This document shows positions 36,367 to 48,900 of a stretch of 64,000 nt of DNA, piece by piece. This stretch comes from Petrosia ficiformis. Its lineage: Eukaryota > Porifera > Demospongiae > Haplosclerida > Petrosiidae. Position numbers and translations under genes: made by a program. Below the pieces are notes generated by a model. The model was not told where the DNA came from, searched no databases, and saw only the letters and a list, made by a program, of their open reading frames with translations. The stretch lies in assembly GCA_947044365.1 (NCBI GenBank), contig OX345636.1:19570548-19634547 (forward strand), written 5' to 3'. The first letter of the stretch is position 1. Every line of letters starts with the position of its first letter.

Positions 36367-38963
36367 TGAAGATCTACATACACTCAACTTACAAGTGATG
36401 TGATAGTGAATATGCACATCACAAACACCTTGAATACTAACCTTGTAATAGTAGTTTCTGTTGATTCTCTACCTTCTCTTTCTGTTTATTTATCTTCTGC
36501 TGCTGTTCTTCAATCCTTTTCAGTTGTGCCTCAATCTTTCGTCGGTGTTGGTCTTTCCTTTCTTTCTCCTTCTCTTCTCGCTTTCTTTCTCTTTCCATTT
36601 TGTTTAGCTCTTTTCTTTTAGTTTCAGCAAGTATTTCCTTTTCTTTTTCTTTTAATTTCTTCCGATTCGCTTCACTTGTGATTACCTTAGCAGATGAGGT
36701 AGGATTAGATAAAACAGGTAACTTTATACGAGATACTTGTTTGTCCAATATTTTAGCCAATGTTCCAGTTGGTTTGAGTAGATTGACATGTTGATCTCCA
36801 TTGGTGTCCAGCTGTTGTTGAGTAGTAACTGTCTGTAATCTTAACCATGCATTATAACGGGTATCAGTTTCAATATCATAACCTTCCTCTTGTCTTCTCA
36901 TATACTTGGCTTCTTCATCTGGAGTAAATACAAATTCTTCTTCGTTTAGTGAGTTGTCATCATTATTCTTCTGTGGTGACAGTTGTGAGTCATAATAAGA
37001 TACATCAGAACATGACATCCTACTTGATGATTGTAATTTCCATTGTTCAAAAGGACTAGAAACACTTGAAGGTGATAGTGTGTTATGAATAGAGTGCATT
37101 TGAGAATGGCCAAGGGCAGAAGATGGAGTAGACTGATAAATGTGGACATGAAAATGAGACTGGGGTTGAGGTGTCTGAAGTGGCTGCAGAAATGGGATGT
37201 GTTGAGATATTACAGGGGAACTCTCATCCTCAGCTGGGAGCAATTTTGTTTTGTCAAGAGGATAAATACCCGTGTTACGAAATCCTGAAATTACATTCAA
37301 AGGTGTCATAGCTTTCAGCCATGCTTTGCCAAATATTGCCGAGAAAGAAAACTTAGAAACAACTTTTCCAGGGTTTTTTAACAAGAAAACATGACATTCT
37401 TCCCTCCATGCTTGTTTAAGGGGTGAAAAGGCACCTTTATCTAATGGTTGGGTACGGTGTGTGCTGTTGGGAGGGAGACACATTACTACAACCTTCTCAT
37501 TTGCTGCTCTATGTATAAAATCAGGTGTAAAATGAGATGAATGACCATCCATTAATAGTAACAAAGGACGAACTGGTGGGGCATATTTTAAGAAATGAAA
37601 AGTAAACCAATCAGAAAAAATTTCTTTGTTGATCCACCCACTCTCTGATAAACCATACATGGTTCCTGGAACTTCCCCTACATCCATTCCATCTTGTAAT
37701 GTTTGGGACTTAAAAATTACTAGAGGAGGCATGCAGTAACCTCCAGCGCTAACACAGGCCAGAACAGTAACTTGGCTCTTCTTGCCACTATAGTAAGAGA
37801 TGTTGGATGTTTTTGCCCTTTCTTAGCAACTACTTTTGGTGGAGGTGGATCTAATGGCATTCCTGTTTCATCTAAGTTGAAAATTTGGCATGGGCACTCT
37901 TGTAGATTTTCTTCGGACAAAGTTTGATATAACAAATTAAAATACTTTTCAAGTGCCACTTTGTTTGTTCCCATAGCTCTAGCACGAGAAACACATTCAC
38001 TTACTCGTAATGATAACTCTGGATGTCTACTAACAAAAGATTTCCACCAGCTAGTTGTTACATTAGCCTCTGTCCCCTTTTCATTGACCGCCTGTTGTGC
38101 AATACTAATAGCTTCTTTCCTTGTACGAGCACAGCCAAGCTGTGAACAATTTATTAAAAAAGATGCCAAATTAATTTCTTCAACAGAGTCTAAATGCTTG
38201 TGGCGACCACGTCTAGCATTAAGTGCTACTTTACCTGACACATGATCATACAGAGTAGATTTGGCTACACCGTATTCTTCTGATGCTCTTCTTATTGAAA
38301 GACCATCATGAACTGACTGAACTGCTCTTTGTAATCTCACTTTATCAGGTTGGTGAGACTGTAAATAACTTCGCTGTGTCATGATGATGCTGTAAACAAC
38401 AATTAAAGATAAGCTTTATTAAAAAAAAATTACTAACTTTACTTTTCCATTACCTTTTATGCATAAATTAGCAACTGAGAGTGAGAGTTAACTGGCTAAG
38501 GTCCAGAAACGATCTTTCACTTGCTGTGACAATGACAATGTGCTGTCAAAATTTAGTAATTTACTACCGTAATTGTCCGTTTAATGGGCAGTATACTCAA
38601 GAGTTTTTATCTATACCATAGTTTGTCATATCGTGGTCAGATATACCTGAAACTTACCACAGGTGTAGTTTGCAATCTTGGAAAACTATGCTAGTTAGAT
38701 TTGCGACACTTCTTTTGCTGTGTTTTGAGTGGTAAACACTGTCCGTTCAAAGGTACTACCCGTTCGAGTAAATATTTACCAATACCTCCTTTTCTCCAGC
38801 CTCTAGTATCGAGACTGTACCTGCAATCTGGGTGAATTTTGCATATCCTGTGCTTAAAAGCCTTCTCTTTCAAATGCAGCTGGTTTCATATCCATAACAT
38901 CTTCAGATCTGGAGATACAGTGTCCGATATAAAGGCGCGTCCGTTTATTCGCTCTTTACCCTA

Positions 38964-39590
38964 TACAACATGATAAACACTATCTATGACATATTTACAA
39001 GTACTAGTTTCTTCTATATTGGTGTTATCTAAGTACAATATATGGATCATTACAGTGTGTCTGTTATAATTACTCACCTGAGAAATAAAGCATTGATTCA
39101 TACTTGCTATAAGATCAGATCAATTTACAGCACATCATGATCACAGCACATCAGCAAATGAATATAAGCAACAGTATTCGCTCTTACATTACTGCCTATT
39201 CAGATGAAGTGCAGTGTAACTACTAGGCGCTAGGCGTCTTGGCACCCGATGTCATAAATAGGGAGACCTTCTACAGAAGGCCTCATTTCTACATCAGCAA
39301 TTTCTCATTTTCTATTTCTGATTTCTATTTCTGATTTCTATTTTAATAATGTATAATTTCGTTGTTAAAACAAAATGGCTGCGATGTTAGCATTCTCTTC
39401 AGTTCACAAAGGAGGATCTAATAGTATTATGTACTTTGCGGAAGAGTACAAATACAAAACTATTTGTAAATTTCTGCAGCATCAGCATGGATACCATTTG
39501 TCTTTACGGCAACTTTAAAAGAATTCTGAAAAGAAAAGGTCTTTAAGAAGGCTACTGAAACTTTCTATTTTTCATTTATGTCATGTCTAT
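38964..39590. other. Non-coding spacer next to right arm
   Basis: No gene recognised. A small hairpin (AGACCTTCTACAGAAGGCCT) lies near 39,270 and a TTTCTATTTCTGA direct repeat at 39,310-39,345. Confidence 0.4.
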
Positions 39591-40258
39591 GGATGTATTC
39601 TAGTGAGTAATAGACAAGCAAGTATATTTTAATTGTATTATTGTCTTACTACAGAGTGAACTGAGTGTTCTGGGTCATTTCTTGGCTATCAGAGTATGTT
39701 AAACTTGAAATATAAATGCTCTGTATCTCAGTGAGTAAAAGTATAGCCATAATTATTATAACCAACTGTTTTAACGAAACCAACCAAGTTCATTTGTATG
39801 CTAATATTGTTATTGCTGAAGTTATGGTTTTTCATAATCTGTGTTGTCAGCAAGATAATAATGAAAAATGTCCCTTTGTTCATCTGGAAATAGTTTGGCA
39901 GTACATTTCTTAAGTATGTATTGATAACTGCAGGATCTGTAAAACACTATTTTCTCACAAGTTCCTTTCTCGAGTATGCCTTTATTTTTAATACAGCTAT
40001 ATTTCATCCTTCCCAGAGATAACTATAAGACAACAATCTGATTACTGAGAAATGGCAATTAATATGATTGCGATTACCTGCTGACTGAAAAGACTAGACT
40101 CGTGTTTTCAGATGAATTTTTTCTTCTTTGTCAAAGAGAGCCTTTGGCGTTTAGCTTATTGTATATAGCCTTCCAAAGTTATTATTATACATTTATAATA
40201 ATCTACATGATGCATACAGATATTGTAATACATACTGTTTACCGTCAAATTTGGTTTT

Positions 40259-40594
40259 TGTAATATATTACAACTGGTAATGTTATATGTTTAATTAGGC
40301 CAATGTTAAAATTATATTCTTTATTTCCTGTGTTAAATAAATGACTTAGTTGTCACCTGTACCTTTATGTTAGCCTGCTCTTTGTTACTTGTTATAAATA
40401 CTTTGATTTGAGGTGTATATGCCACCTTACCACCTGTAGGTCAGCAGACCTTATTTATCACTTCTTTGGTATATATATAGGTCCATGTTTTATTGTGTCA
40501 GTCAGAGAGTCAGTTAGTTGTATGAATATTTTATGTAATAAAGATACTCTTAATTGTAAAAGTAAAGTTAAGTGACTCGACTCACGATATCACA
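40259..40594. mobile_element. Solo LTR with 5-bp target duplication
   Basis: 336 bp bounded by TGTAATAT and ATATCACA (8-bp imperfect inverted ends). It contains a TATA-like run (GTATATATATAGG) and AATAAA. The target duplication is GTTTT (40254-40258 and 40595-40599). The left arm has the empty site at 12,633-12,637 (AAAAC once). Typical of an LTR retroelement reduced by LTR-LTR recombination; superfamily unknown. Confidence 0.85.
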
Positions 40595-40770
40595 GTTTTA
40601 CATGTAGTGTCTTCTTCATCTTCCATATTTGTTTCTTGCAATAATTAATTTTAATTAGCGCAATTTTCAATAGTCCTTTTCAATGAAGAGGCAAAAGAAT
40701 TCATTAACCTGTAATGAATGTTTATGTCACTTCCGGAGTACATTATTTCTCCATTTAGGGATAGTTTAGT

Positions 40771-41430
40771 CAGGAGCCCATGAACCCCGCCGAAGGCGGG
40801 GAAGTAGCATACAACTGTTATATAAAACGCAGTGTCAACCTTTGTCCAACGAATTGCTCAAAATGCCCATATATGGGCAAACACTAAGCACACAAGGCGG
40901 AGGCGCTAAGTGGCTGATGATCACAAATATCTACCGACAAACCGCGCCCAATGCACATGCAGTACTAGTACTAATGAGTTAGGAAAGAGAAAGGCAGCTG
41001 TAGTGAGCCTACATCCCATGAAGAGAACCAGATCAACATCGCTTGCTTCACTACCTCAAAAGACAACAAAGAATATGTGAGTATATAAAATAAGTGGCAA
41101 CCCAAAAAGAAAACGCTACAGGCCAAAACAATGACGGATAGACTTCACAAGATTTTCCGAGGAAGGTTAGTTGCTCATGAAATGTACAGCATCCACTTCT
41201 CTCACTCAACTTATAAGATACTTCACATCCTTCAACAGCCGTCTAGTATATAGTACGTTTAGCAGCTTTTGTCGCCATTTGTACCACGTGCAGAATATGG
41301 CACTAGGCGTGTATGTAACGAGCACTTGAAACACATTATGAATATCATTATCTCAAGTGCTTTTGTTCGACAAAGGTAGACACAACTTTCATATAGCTGT
41401 TGTATGCTCCTTGGGATTCATGCACTCCTG
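40771..41430. mobile_element. 660-bp MITE inserted in the fold-back element
   Basis: Ends CAGGAGCCCATGAACCCC and its imperfect complement (ending GATTCATGCACTCCTG) extend as an inverted repeat of about 70 bp (AGCATACAAC, CCTTTGTC). It is absent from the left arm. It has a GC-rich hairpin (CCCCGCCGAAGGCGGGG) near its left end. Confidence 0.7.
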
Positions 41431-41939
41431 AAACATGTTATTCACATATTCACAAGTACAAATGCACACCCACACAAATCACTTTGGACAAATACACCTA
41501 ACATTATTATTATTACATACAAAATAGTTTAAACTATGTACTGTTATATTTCTATAAACATGCATATTTTATTCACATAACCTGTCATAATGATGTCATT
41601 TTATAGCAGTGAACCGTAAATACAGCATTCTTTTTTTACCGAATATTCTAAATTTTGCGAACACAGTTTGAAAGTTCAGGCGTATAAAATTATACTTTAA
41701 TAAAAGCTCCAAAAACAAATAGAAGTATTATTTTTACTTCTTACCTGCTTCAATTTAATATACTCGAGCTACTAGTTTTTCTCTATATATATCTCTCTGC
41801 TCATTCACTGGATTTCTGTCTTTTTGCTGTTCAAGAGAACAGATTTTGAACTTTCCTACTGTGTTAGAAAATTTAGAATATTCGCTAAAAAAAGATTCCA
41901 AACGCTGCAATAGTAGTATTCTGTATTTACTATTGACTG

Positions 41940-42600
41940 ATCTGTTGCTTTCATTGTTTTGTAACCATAACTATAGAACATACCACATCTCTATTTTCTG
42001 GATGTTTTGACTGCATCCAAGCAGTCAATTATTATCATCCATTCCATATCTAGGCCTCCAAGGAGAAAATAAATATGCTTAGCTACTAAATTAGCTGTAT
42101 AATCACTATAGTGTTACTAATAGTTGCCACTTAGGTTTTTCATAATGTAGCTTTAGATGTGGTGGGGTATATTAAGCAGCAGCATTAAATTTTAATTTTG
42201 TTTCATGAAGTGTGATTTATACAGTACAATGTTTATTATCTCAAGAGGTTGGTTCATTTCTTTGAGGTGTTCAATCAAGAGGCATAAGAGTGGCAAAAGA
42301 AAAAGTTGACTACTTGAAAGTGATACAATTTTGACTAAGAAGTACTTTGTATTCCTCTTGGAGTTATGATTTCCCATAAATAACACTAATGTGTTGTTAG
42401 TCTATCTCATAAAACGAAAATTGGCAGTTTTTTCATGTTGCTAAGGTACCATCCCAGTCTTGTTTGTGTGCTAGTTTTGATATCTATCTATACATGTTCT
42501 TTCATTTTCTGAAAATGTTTTTATTATTCTTGTCATATTTGCTACTTAAATAGAATTTACACTACTATCAATTAACAACCCAACTCCACTCTAACTGGAA
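41940..42600. other. Right-arm sequence without left counterpart, non-coding
   Basis: Lies where the left arm carries the gypsy remnant. No gene recognised; a short stretch near 42,510 resembles the end of the palindrome at 1,369-1,687. Confidence 0.4.
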
Positions 42601-42629
42601 TTGTGTACATTATAATGATGACATAATGG

Positions 42630-42946
42630 CCACGAACCTTTATTTTGAAGAAGCACCCACTTTGAGAAGTGTATTATCTCTTTTGATCTTAATTTCTATC
42701 ATCATTATAAAAATTGTGTCAACAAGCTGTTTACCTGTGATTATGAAAGCAAACAAAAGTAAATGAGTGCTAAGCTATCATAACATAAAGGTAATGTAAA
42801 AGATAATTTATTTTAAAGAGGGCCACTAAGTGTTTGTTTCATATTGACCAATCAGATGTCAGATTACAATTAAATGTATTAATTAAAATTACAATTTTTC
42901 TCCCTCAAGCAGTGTATACGCTATGTGCAAGTATTACTAAAGGACT
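42630..42946 (+). promoter_or_regulatory. Conserved 5' flank of gene B (putative promoter)
   Basis: About 320 bp upstream of the start codon is alignable with the 5' flank of gene A (9496-9820, inverted). It contains a CCAAT box in both copies (here at 42848-42852, about 95 bp before the ATG). Homology between the arms fades just upstream, so any shared proximal control must lie here. No TATA position is certain. Confidence 0.45.
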
Positions 42947-45900
42947 ATGAGTCGGATATCTTCCATAATTATATTCTTATTTGCAGTTTTGACAACAGGT
43001 ATGACAAAACAATTTGATGTCATTCATAAGTGTCATTCTAATGTAATTATAAATTTATTGATCTAGAATATATATATATAATATGCAAGTAGTAAGATGT
43101 TTATTATTATAATTACATGTTATATATATAACGGCTAATAATTATTATATTAAGTAATTTAATTATAATTATAATAATTAAGTATACAAAATATATTATG
43201 TTTGTTATGTATACTATTTATACATATTATATTATTATAAGGAATATAAACAATATATATAATTTATATAATGTATATAATATATGTTATGTAGCTAGTT
43301 TGGCATGACCATACCCTTTGGTTGAAGGAGGAAGTGTCTGGTAACACCGAGTAGCGAGTTGTGGAAATGGAATTTAATTACTGTAAAAAGGGGATTTAAT
43401 TATTTAATTATGTCTTGGCTTATATGCGCTGGTAGCCAGTCCTTTCTCATTAAAATGCATCACCATACTCTCTATCATAACAATAAGAGGCATCACAAGT
43501 CCAATGCTGCCGCGCCAGCGGTGTCTCTTAGTATGTTGTAGGCTTTTAGTAGGCAGGCAAAACACAGACTTTTATAACAACAAGTTAGCAGTACAGCAAA
43601 AACATCTCTGCCATCAATGAATTTTACGATCAGCAACATTTTTTCCTCATTCAGTGCTGTGTAACCAAGAACCCAACAAGAGTCTTCTGCACAATTAATT
43701 TCAGCTATATTTTTTAGGTGATTGTTGAGTTAGCATTTTTTGTGGCTAATTATTTATTTAGAACAATGTAGCAGGAATTCCTCCACCACTCATTTGTGCT
43801 GTTGTCACTAGACCCTTCCTCCAAGTGAAAGCTGTGGCCATGTCAGACTAGATAATGTCTGTCAATGGGTATTAGTCTCACTTTGCCTTGACCCATCCCT
43901 TTGTGAAAGTGTCTGGTGGACTCACTGTACATTATTTCGTGAGTGTTTTTACCGAATATCACTGAGCGATAAGTGGTTACTAAACTGCTAATAATATTCA
44001 CAGACCACATTGCTCCACATGATGTTTCATACTAATATAAACATGTAGTATGTGAATATGAGCAGTGGCTATCTCACCTACTAATCTTTCAGCAATATAT
44101 ATTACCACTTGATGAACAGTAAGTCCACCAGACCCCATTGCACAGTAGTGGGTGGGTCTGCGTGTAGGATGGTGAACATGTACCCTGCACAAAATATACT
44201 ATAGTTTAATCATCATTGTGGGTGTTTGAGTAAGTGCTGTGCATTATGAAACAACATGTTTGCAAAAATAATTATTGTTGATATTTATTGTTCATTTAAT
44301 TCTCTTTGATGTTGATCTTATATATCATTATATATCTTACCAAGTGTTTTAATGAGTAGTTCAAAAACCTTTCTTTTGAATAATATTACTTCCATTATTA
44401 GTAAGATAACGCAAAGCTCTTTTGGATGCTTGCATTGGCTGAGTAACGATAACTAACCAAATACTTGACCTTTGTCATCAGTTCATAAAAAGGTAGTACC
44501 AGTATCTGGTATGTAAGCAAGGTCAATAGCAGTGTAATATTCAGCCTATAAGTAGGTTCCCAAGCACCACCATCACAAGGGTGTCACACTGCATTGTTTG
44601 CCCTCCCTCCCACCACACAACCACCATAGCACAAAGGAATTTTGTGGATAATGTATATGTAAGGGGGGCAATACAAATGAACAGTAAGTAAGTGCATGAA
44701 ATGTGACTATATGCTCAATATAACTATATTCAAACACAGCAGTAAGATGTGAACTTGGCTTGTGGGATGCTTACAATGATAATGCAGGTGTCCACATATA
44801 GAAAGCACCTGCTGATAAGTGATTCTTCATCCTACAGTACTACTGTGACTTTAATTGACCTTGCACTGGGACTTAACTTCACTCAGAAACTATGATTTAG
44901 AACTAGAATAGTTCTTTATTCAACAAGTAGGCTTGCTCTTCCCCCAGACACTAGGATTTGTTTTCATACACAAGTGTAACTTGTTTATTTTAATTGTTAT
45001 GATCATAGGGAGATTAATATCTTGATTTTTAATCAATGAGGTCATCTATTTTTAATGAACTTGTGGTACCATATAAGGTACTGTTTCATATGTCAATTTC
45101 CTAGTGACTATTAAAGTTCAAATACATGTCAAATACATGCATATAAACTTGTGTACGTGCTATATAATTAAGTATGCATAATTATATGTAATATTATAAT
45201 TATGTAATATTATATATAACATAATTATGTATGTATGTATGTATGTAAATATGCATGTATGCAGTAGGTATGTATGTATGTATTTATGTATGTATGTATG
45301 TATGCAGTAGGTATATATGTATGTATGTATTTATGTATGTATGTATGTACATGTATGCATGTATGTATATGTATGTATGTATTTTATGGTATTTATGTAT
45401 ATATGTATATGTTATTTGAGAGTAAAAAATAATCATTCATACTAAACAAGTATTCAGTAATAGTATGCAAGTTTAATACCTTAGTGAAATCAAAAGACAC
45501 CACTGACATGGCTGAAGTCAGTTTGTTTACACAAACACTGCAGTATGAACATCTCTGGCCGGCTTTGTGAAGAAGCGCACCGTTTCTTTGTTTTTTTTTT
45601 TACTGGATACACGTGTTTTTCAATGTTCATTTCAAGCAGTGTGTTTGCACTATCTACATTTCTTGTTGTTCTTCAGCGTGTCCATACTGGATCTTGTAAA
45701 CATTCTTTGTTATTATTTAAGCAGTGTGTTTGTTCTTCAAGCAGTGTCTGCACTGCATCTTGTACACAATCTTTGTTCTTGTAGCTGTCAGGAGTATGGG
45801 TTGGCTAACTATTCTCTTATTTCTGTTTGGACATCTGAAAATAGGTTTCATATAACTATATATAATTTTTATAATAATAATTATGTATATAATTATTGTA

Positions 45901-48900
45901 ACAATTATTTTAATGTAGCTGTAATTATAAATGAAAGGAGCTATTATGATTAATTTGTAATTATGTTGTTATTATATATTTTACACTTTTCTGTTATAGT
46001 GAAGACTGTCTTAGTTCTGACAGATGAACCTGTAAATTGTTTCACATCTACTGACTGTTCATCTGGTCAAATTGGTTCAATGTCACTACCAGCACTGGAA
46101 TGTTGTGTTAATAATAGTGGAAATAGTTTTCAATTTGATGGCACATGTCGTGTGTGTTTTGGTTAGTGTATATGACTATTACATCCAAAAGTAAATAATA
46201 TCATTACTCTATTTTTAGTGGTTAGTATTGAGCAGTCTGAATATAGGTTTGGACCTGATGATGCTGGCAATGAAGTAAATATACTGATTCAACTCATTAA
46301 AGTATCAGATCCTTTATTTCCACTTGCAACCCTTTTTACTGCAAGGCCTATTAATATTTCATTAGATGAAGGTATGCCATATTCATAGAAGAGAATATAA
46401 ATATTTTATTAATACTATTACAGATGTTGACCGGTATGTGGTCTCACCACCTTCACCTCTCCTATTCTCTTTTGACGATCAAACAATTTCATACCCACTA
46501 ACAATAAGTGTGCAGGGTAATTCATTGGCTTTGGAAGATCCTTTTACTTTTAATTTAGTTCTTGAAGTTACTAGTGAAGGCTTTGAGACACAAACTGGTA
46601 TTATATTTGACATTGGTCAAGCTTTAGTAACAATAGAAGATTTAGATGGTAAGGGTACAAATGTACACTACTTATACATTGATGAACTTTCACTTCATTG
46701 TTATGTAGTGCTTATAGTTGGAATTCAGGAAGTTCCAGTTTCTACTGAAGGACATGGATCTAATGTGATTGTTAGACGAAATCTAATCGAACCAAGTATT
46801 CCTGTTTTTGTCACTGTTACTACAAGACTCCACATATTTAATGCAGACGACCCACCAGACTTCAGTCTGGCTTCAGAAGATGGTAGATCATCTCCATAAT
46901 ATTATTCATCTGAAATATAACATCAATATTATATTATAGTTTATGCAAGCTCTATAAACTTAAAATAGACATCCCTAGCAAAAGATTATGACCATTATAA
47001 TTTATTATTATTTATAAATAAATCTTGTTGTGTAAGTTCTAGTAACTATAATTATTAATAGTGTATATTCTAGTAACTCATTTTATAATGATCCTGCTTA
47101 TTTTATAGATTTTACACCAGGTGAAACTCAAGAGTATATTTTTGTTGATGATGGAGATAGAGAACTTCAAAGATCATTTTCAACCACGGAAGATTTTGTT
47201 GTAGAATATATTGAAATATTTGAAGTGGTACTGACTGTTAATGATAGTCGTGTTCGTATTGCTGACAATCAAGTTACTCAAATTGCTCGTATACGAGATG
47301 ATGATGGCAAGTTTGTTTTCCTTTCTTTTATCTTTATTAATTAAACAAAGTTGTCTGTCCTCTAATTTTCTCGACACATATACTTCAATAAAATTCACCA
47401 TGAAGACTGTAGATCTCTGCTATTGACTATTGTAGCACCAAACACCTTATACATTGATCACTAGCAGTTAACTTATGGTTTCTGTGATGAAGACATTTTT
47501 AGGGATGAATTTGGTTTCAAAATGGTAACAGATATCAGTAGTACTACTGTGGGAGACTAATGCAATGGGAAGCATTAGATGTTATTTCATACACAACTCT
47601 CTACTAGTTTGAATATCATTGCACCATATGGTCTATAATTACACCAACAGCTCTGTACAGTAATCAGCAGCAGTTAGCTTCTTTTTACGCTTTCTTTGCT
47701 CAGTGCAGACACACTTTGTAGACCCACTCTAGGGGCGTAGCAAGAGGAGGGGTTCTGGAAACCCCCTTTTGAAAAAAAAAGAACGAAATTAAACAACAAG
47801 TGTCATAGTCAATTATAATAATAGTATCTACAAACTTTACAGGATTGAGAAATAGTAATCTGAATATAGATTGTTGACCTTGCTGGTGCTATAACTAGCT
47901 GTTAATAGATCAACATAATCCATTCATTATTCAACTAATTAATGACCACACTTATGAAAATGAATTAGCTAAATAGCTATATAGTGTCGTCCCCAGCCAC
48001 ACCCACTACTGTGGAGAAGCACTTCCTAGCAATTTCTTGACTCAGCATGTCATGTGATCATTTTAATTTGTGTGTTGCCCAGCACTGGCGAAATATCAGA
48101 GCCTGGTTCTTTTCCATACTTGCTGCCAGTCACTTGGTGTCAAATAACAATGGTAGACTTGCTGCCAGACACTGGTATAACATAGGCTCTTTTCTGAGTT
48201 GGTAAATTAACGAAAACATTTTTCTATAGCTACAAACCTTTCCAAACATTCATCCTGTGCCTTAGTAGTGTAGATCTACTTTCATAGCTTAGCTTTGCAA
48301 CAAAAAAGAAGGATGCCATCAGTGACAAACAGCCTTTTACGAGAACAAAGATTTCTTTGACATTTTCATGCACACGTCACTGACATGTGCATGAAAATGT
48401 CGAAGAAATCTTTGTCGTCACACATCTAATGGATGCAGCTGGGGACGAGGCTAGCCCATGGGCATGGCTTCGGTTTCAACTTTCAAGATGGCTGCAGATA
48501 TCAGAGCAAACTGTGTGGGGATGGGAAAGTGTGATTATTGCAACAGGAAGGTGACTGGTTATTAGGTTGTTTATTTCATAAACAGTTTGTGTATCCTGTT
48601 CTTTGGATGGGTCTATTTACTAGTATTTATTAATTTTCTCATCAGTAGAGGCTGGTTTACTTATGTATATTATTTTGATATCCACAATAGAACAAATACT
48701 TTTTATTCCCTGTCTTACTACTTCAAACATGAGAATTATTTACATATGCAAGTGAATTTAATAACGGTTTAGTATAAAATGTTATTGAGGTGATGTGTAG
48801 TTAAAGCATGAGTATAATAAGGTTCATGAATAATACTTGGATAGTTATTACTATAATTATGCAATTATATTATATTGAAACTAAACATGGCCCAGTTTTT

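Larger units (their letters stand above)
32780..38382 (-). pseudogene. Pogo-like transposase with exon-repeat linker and PHD finger (one frameshift)
   Basis: Exon 1 (36442-38382) encodes a pipsqueak-type HTH (LSIRRASEEYGVAKSTLYDH), then a DDD catalytic domain (FNLDETGM; LLLMDGHSSHF; RTQPLDKG), then a Lys/Glu-rich coiled coil ending QKLLLQ at donor AAG/GTTAGT. One base is lost near 37,800 (between KKGQKHPT and SGKKSQVTVL). Twelve repeat exons (33959-35593) follow. The last exon (32780-32958) encodes a PHD finger (CITNC...WVECEHCKGWFHQVC...FICDKC) and a TAA stop. All joins are phase 1. PHD fingers bind histone tails, so a chromatin-targeting role is inferred. Only the frameshift, possibly a sequencing error, breaks the gene. 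Confidence 0.8.
31245..38963 (-). mobile_element. Pogo/Tigger-like DNA transposon, 7.7 kb, with long inverted ends
   Basis: Termini read TAGGGTAAAGAGCGAATAAA at the left and its complement at the right, each next to TA, the target usual for Tc1/mariner-pogo elements. The inverted ends are unusually long: about 760 bp at the left (31,247-32,655, excluding a nested 644-bp MITE) matches 38,190-38,961, including the 5' part of the transposase gene. The minus-strand transposase gene fills 32,780-38,382. Nested insertions are at 31,628-32,271, 32,989-33,902 and 35,949-36,366. Confidence 0.8.
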
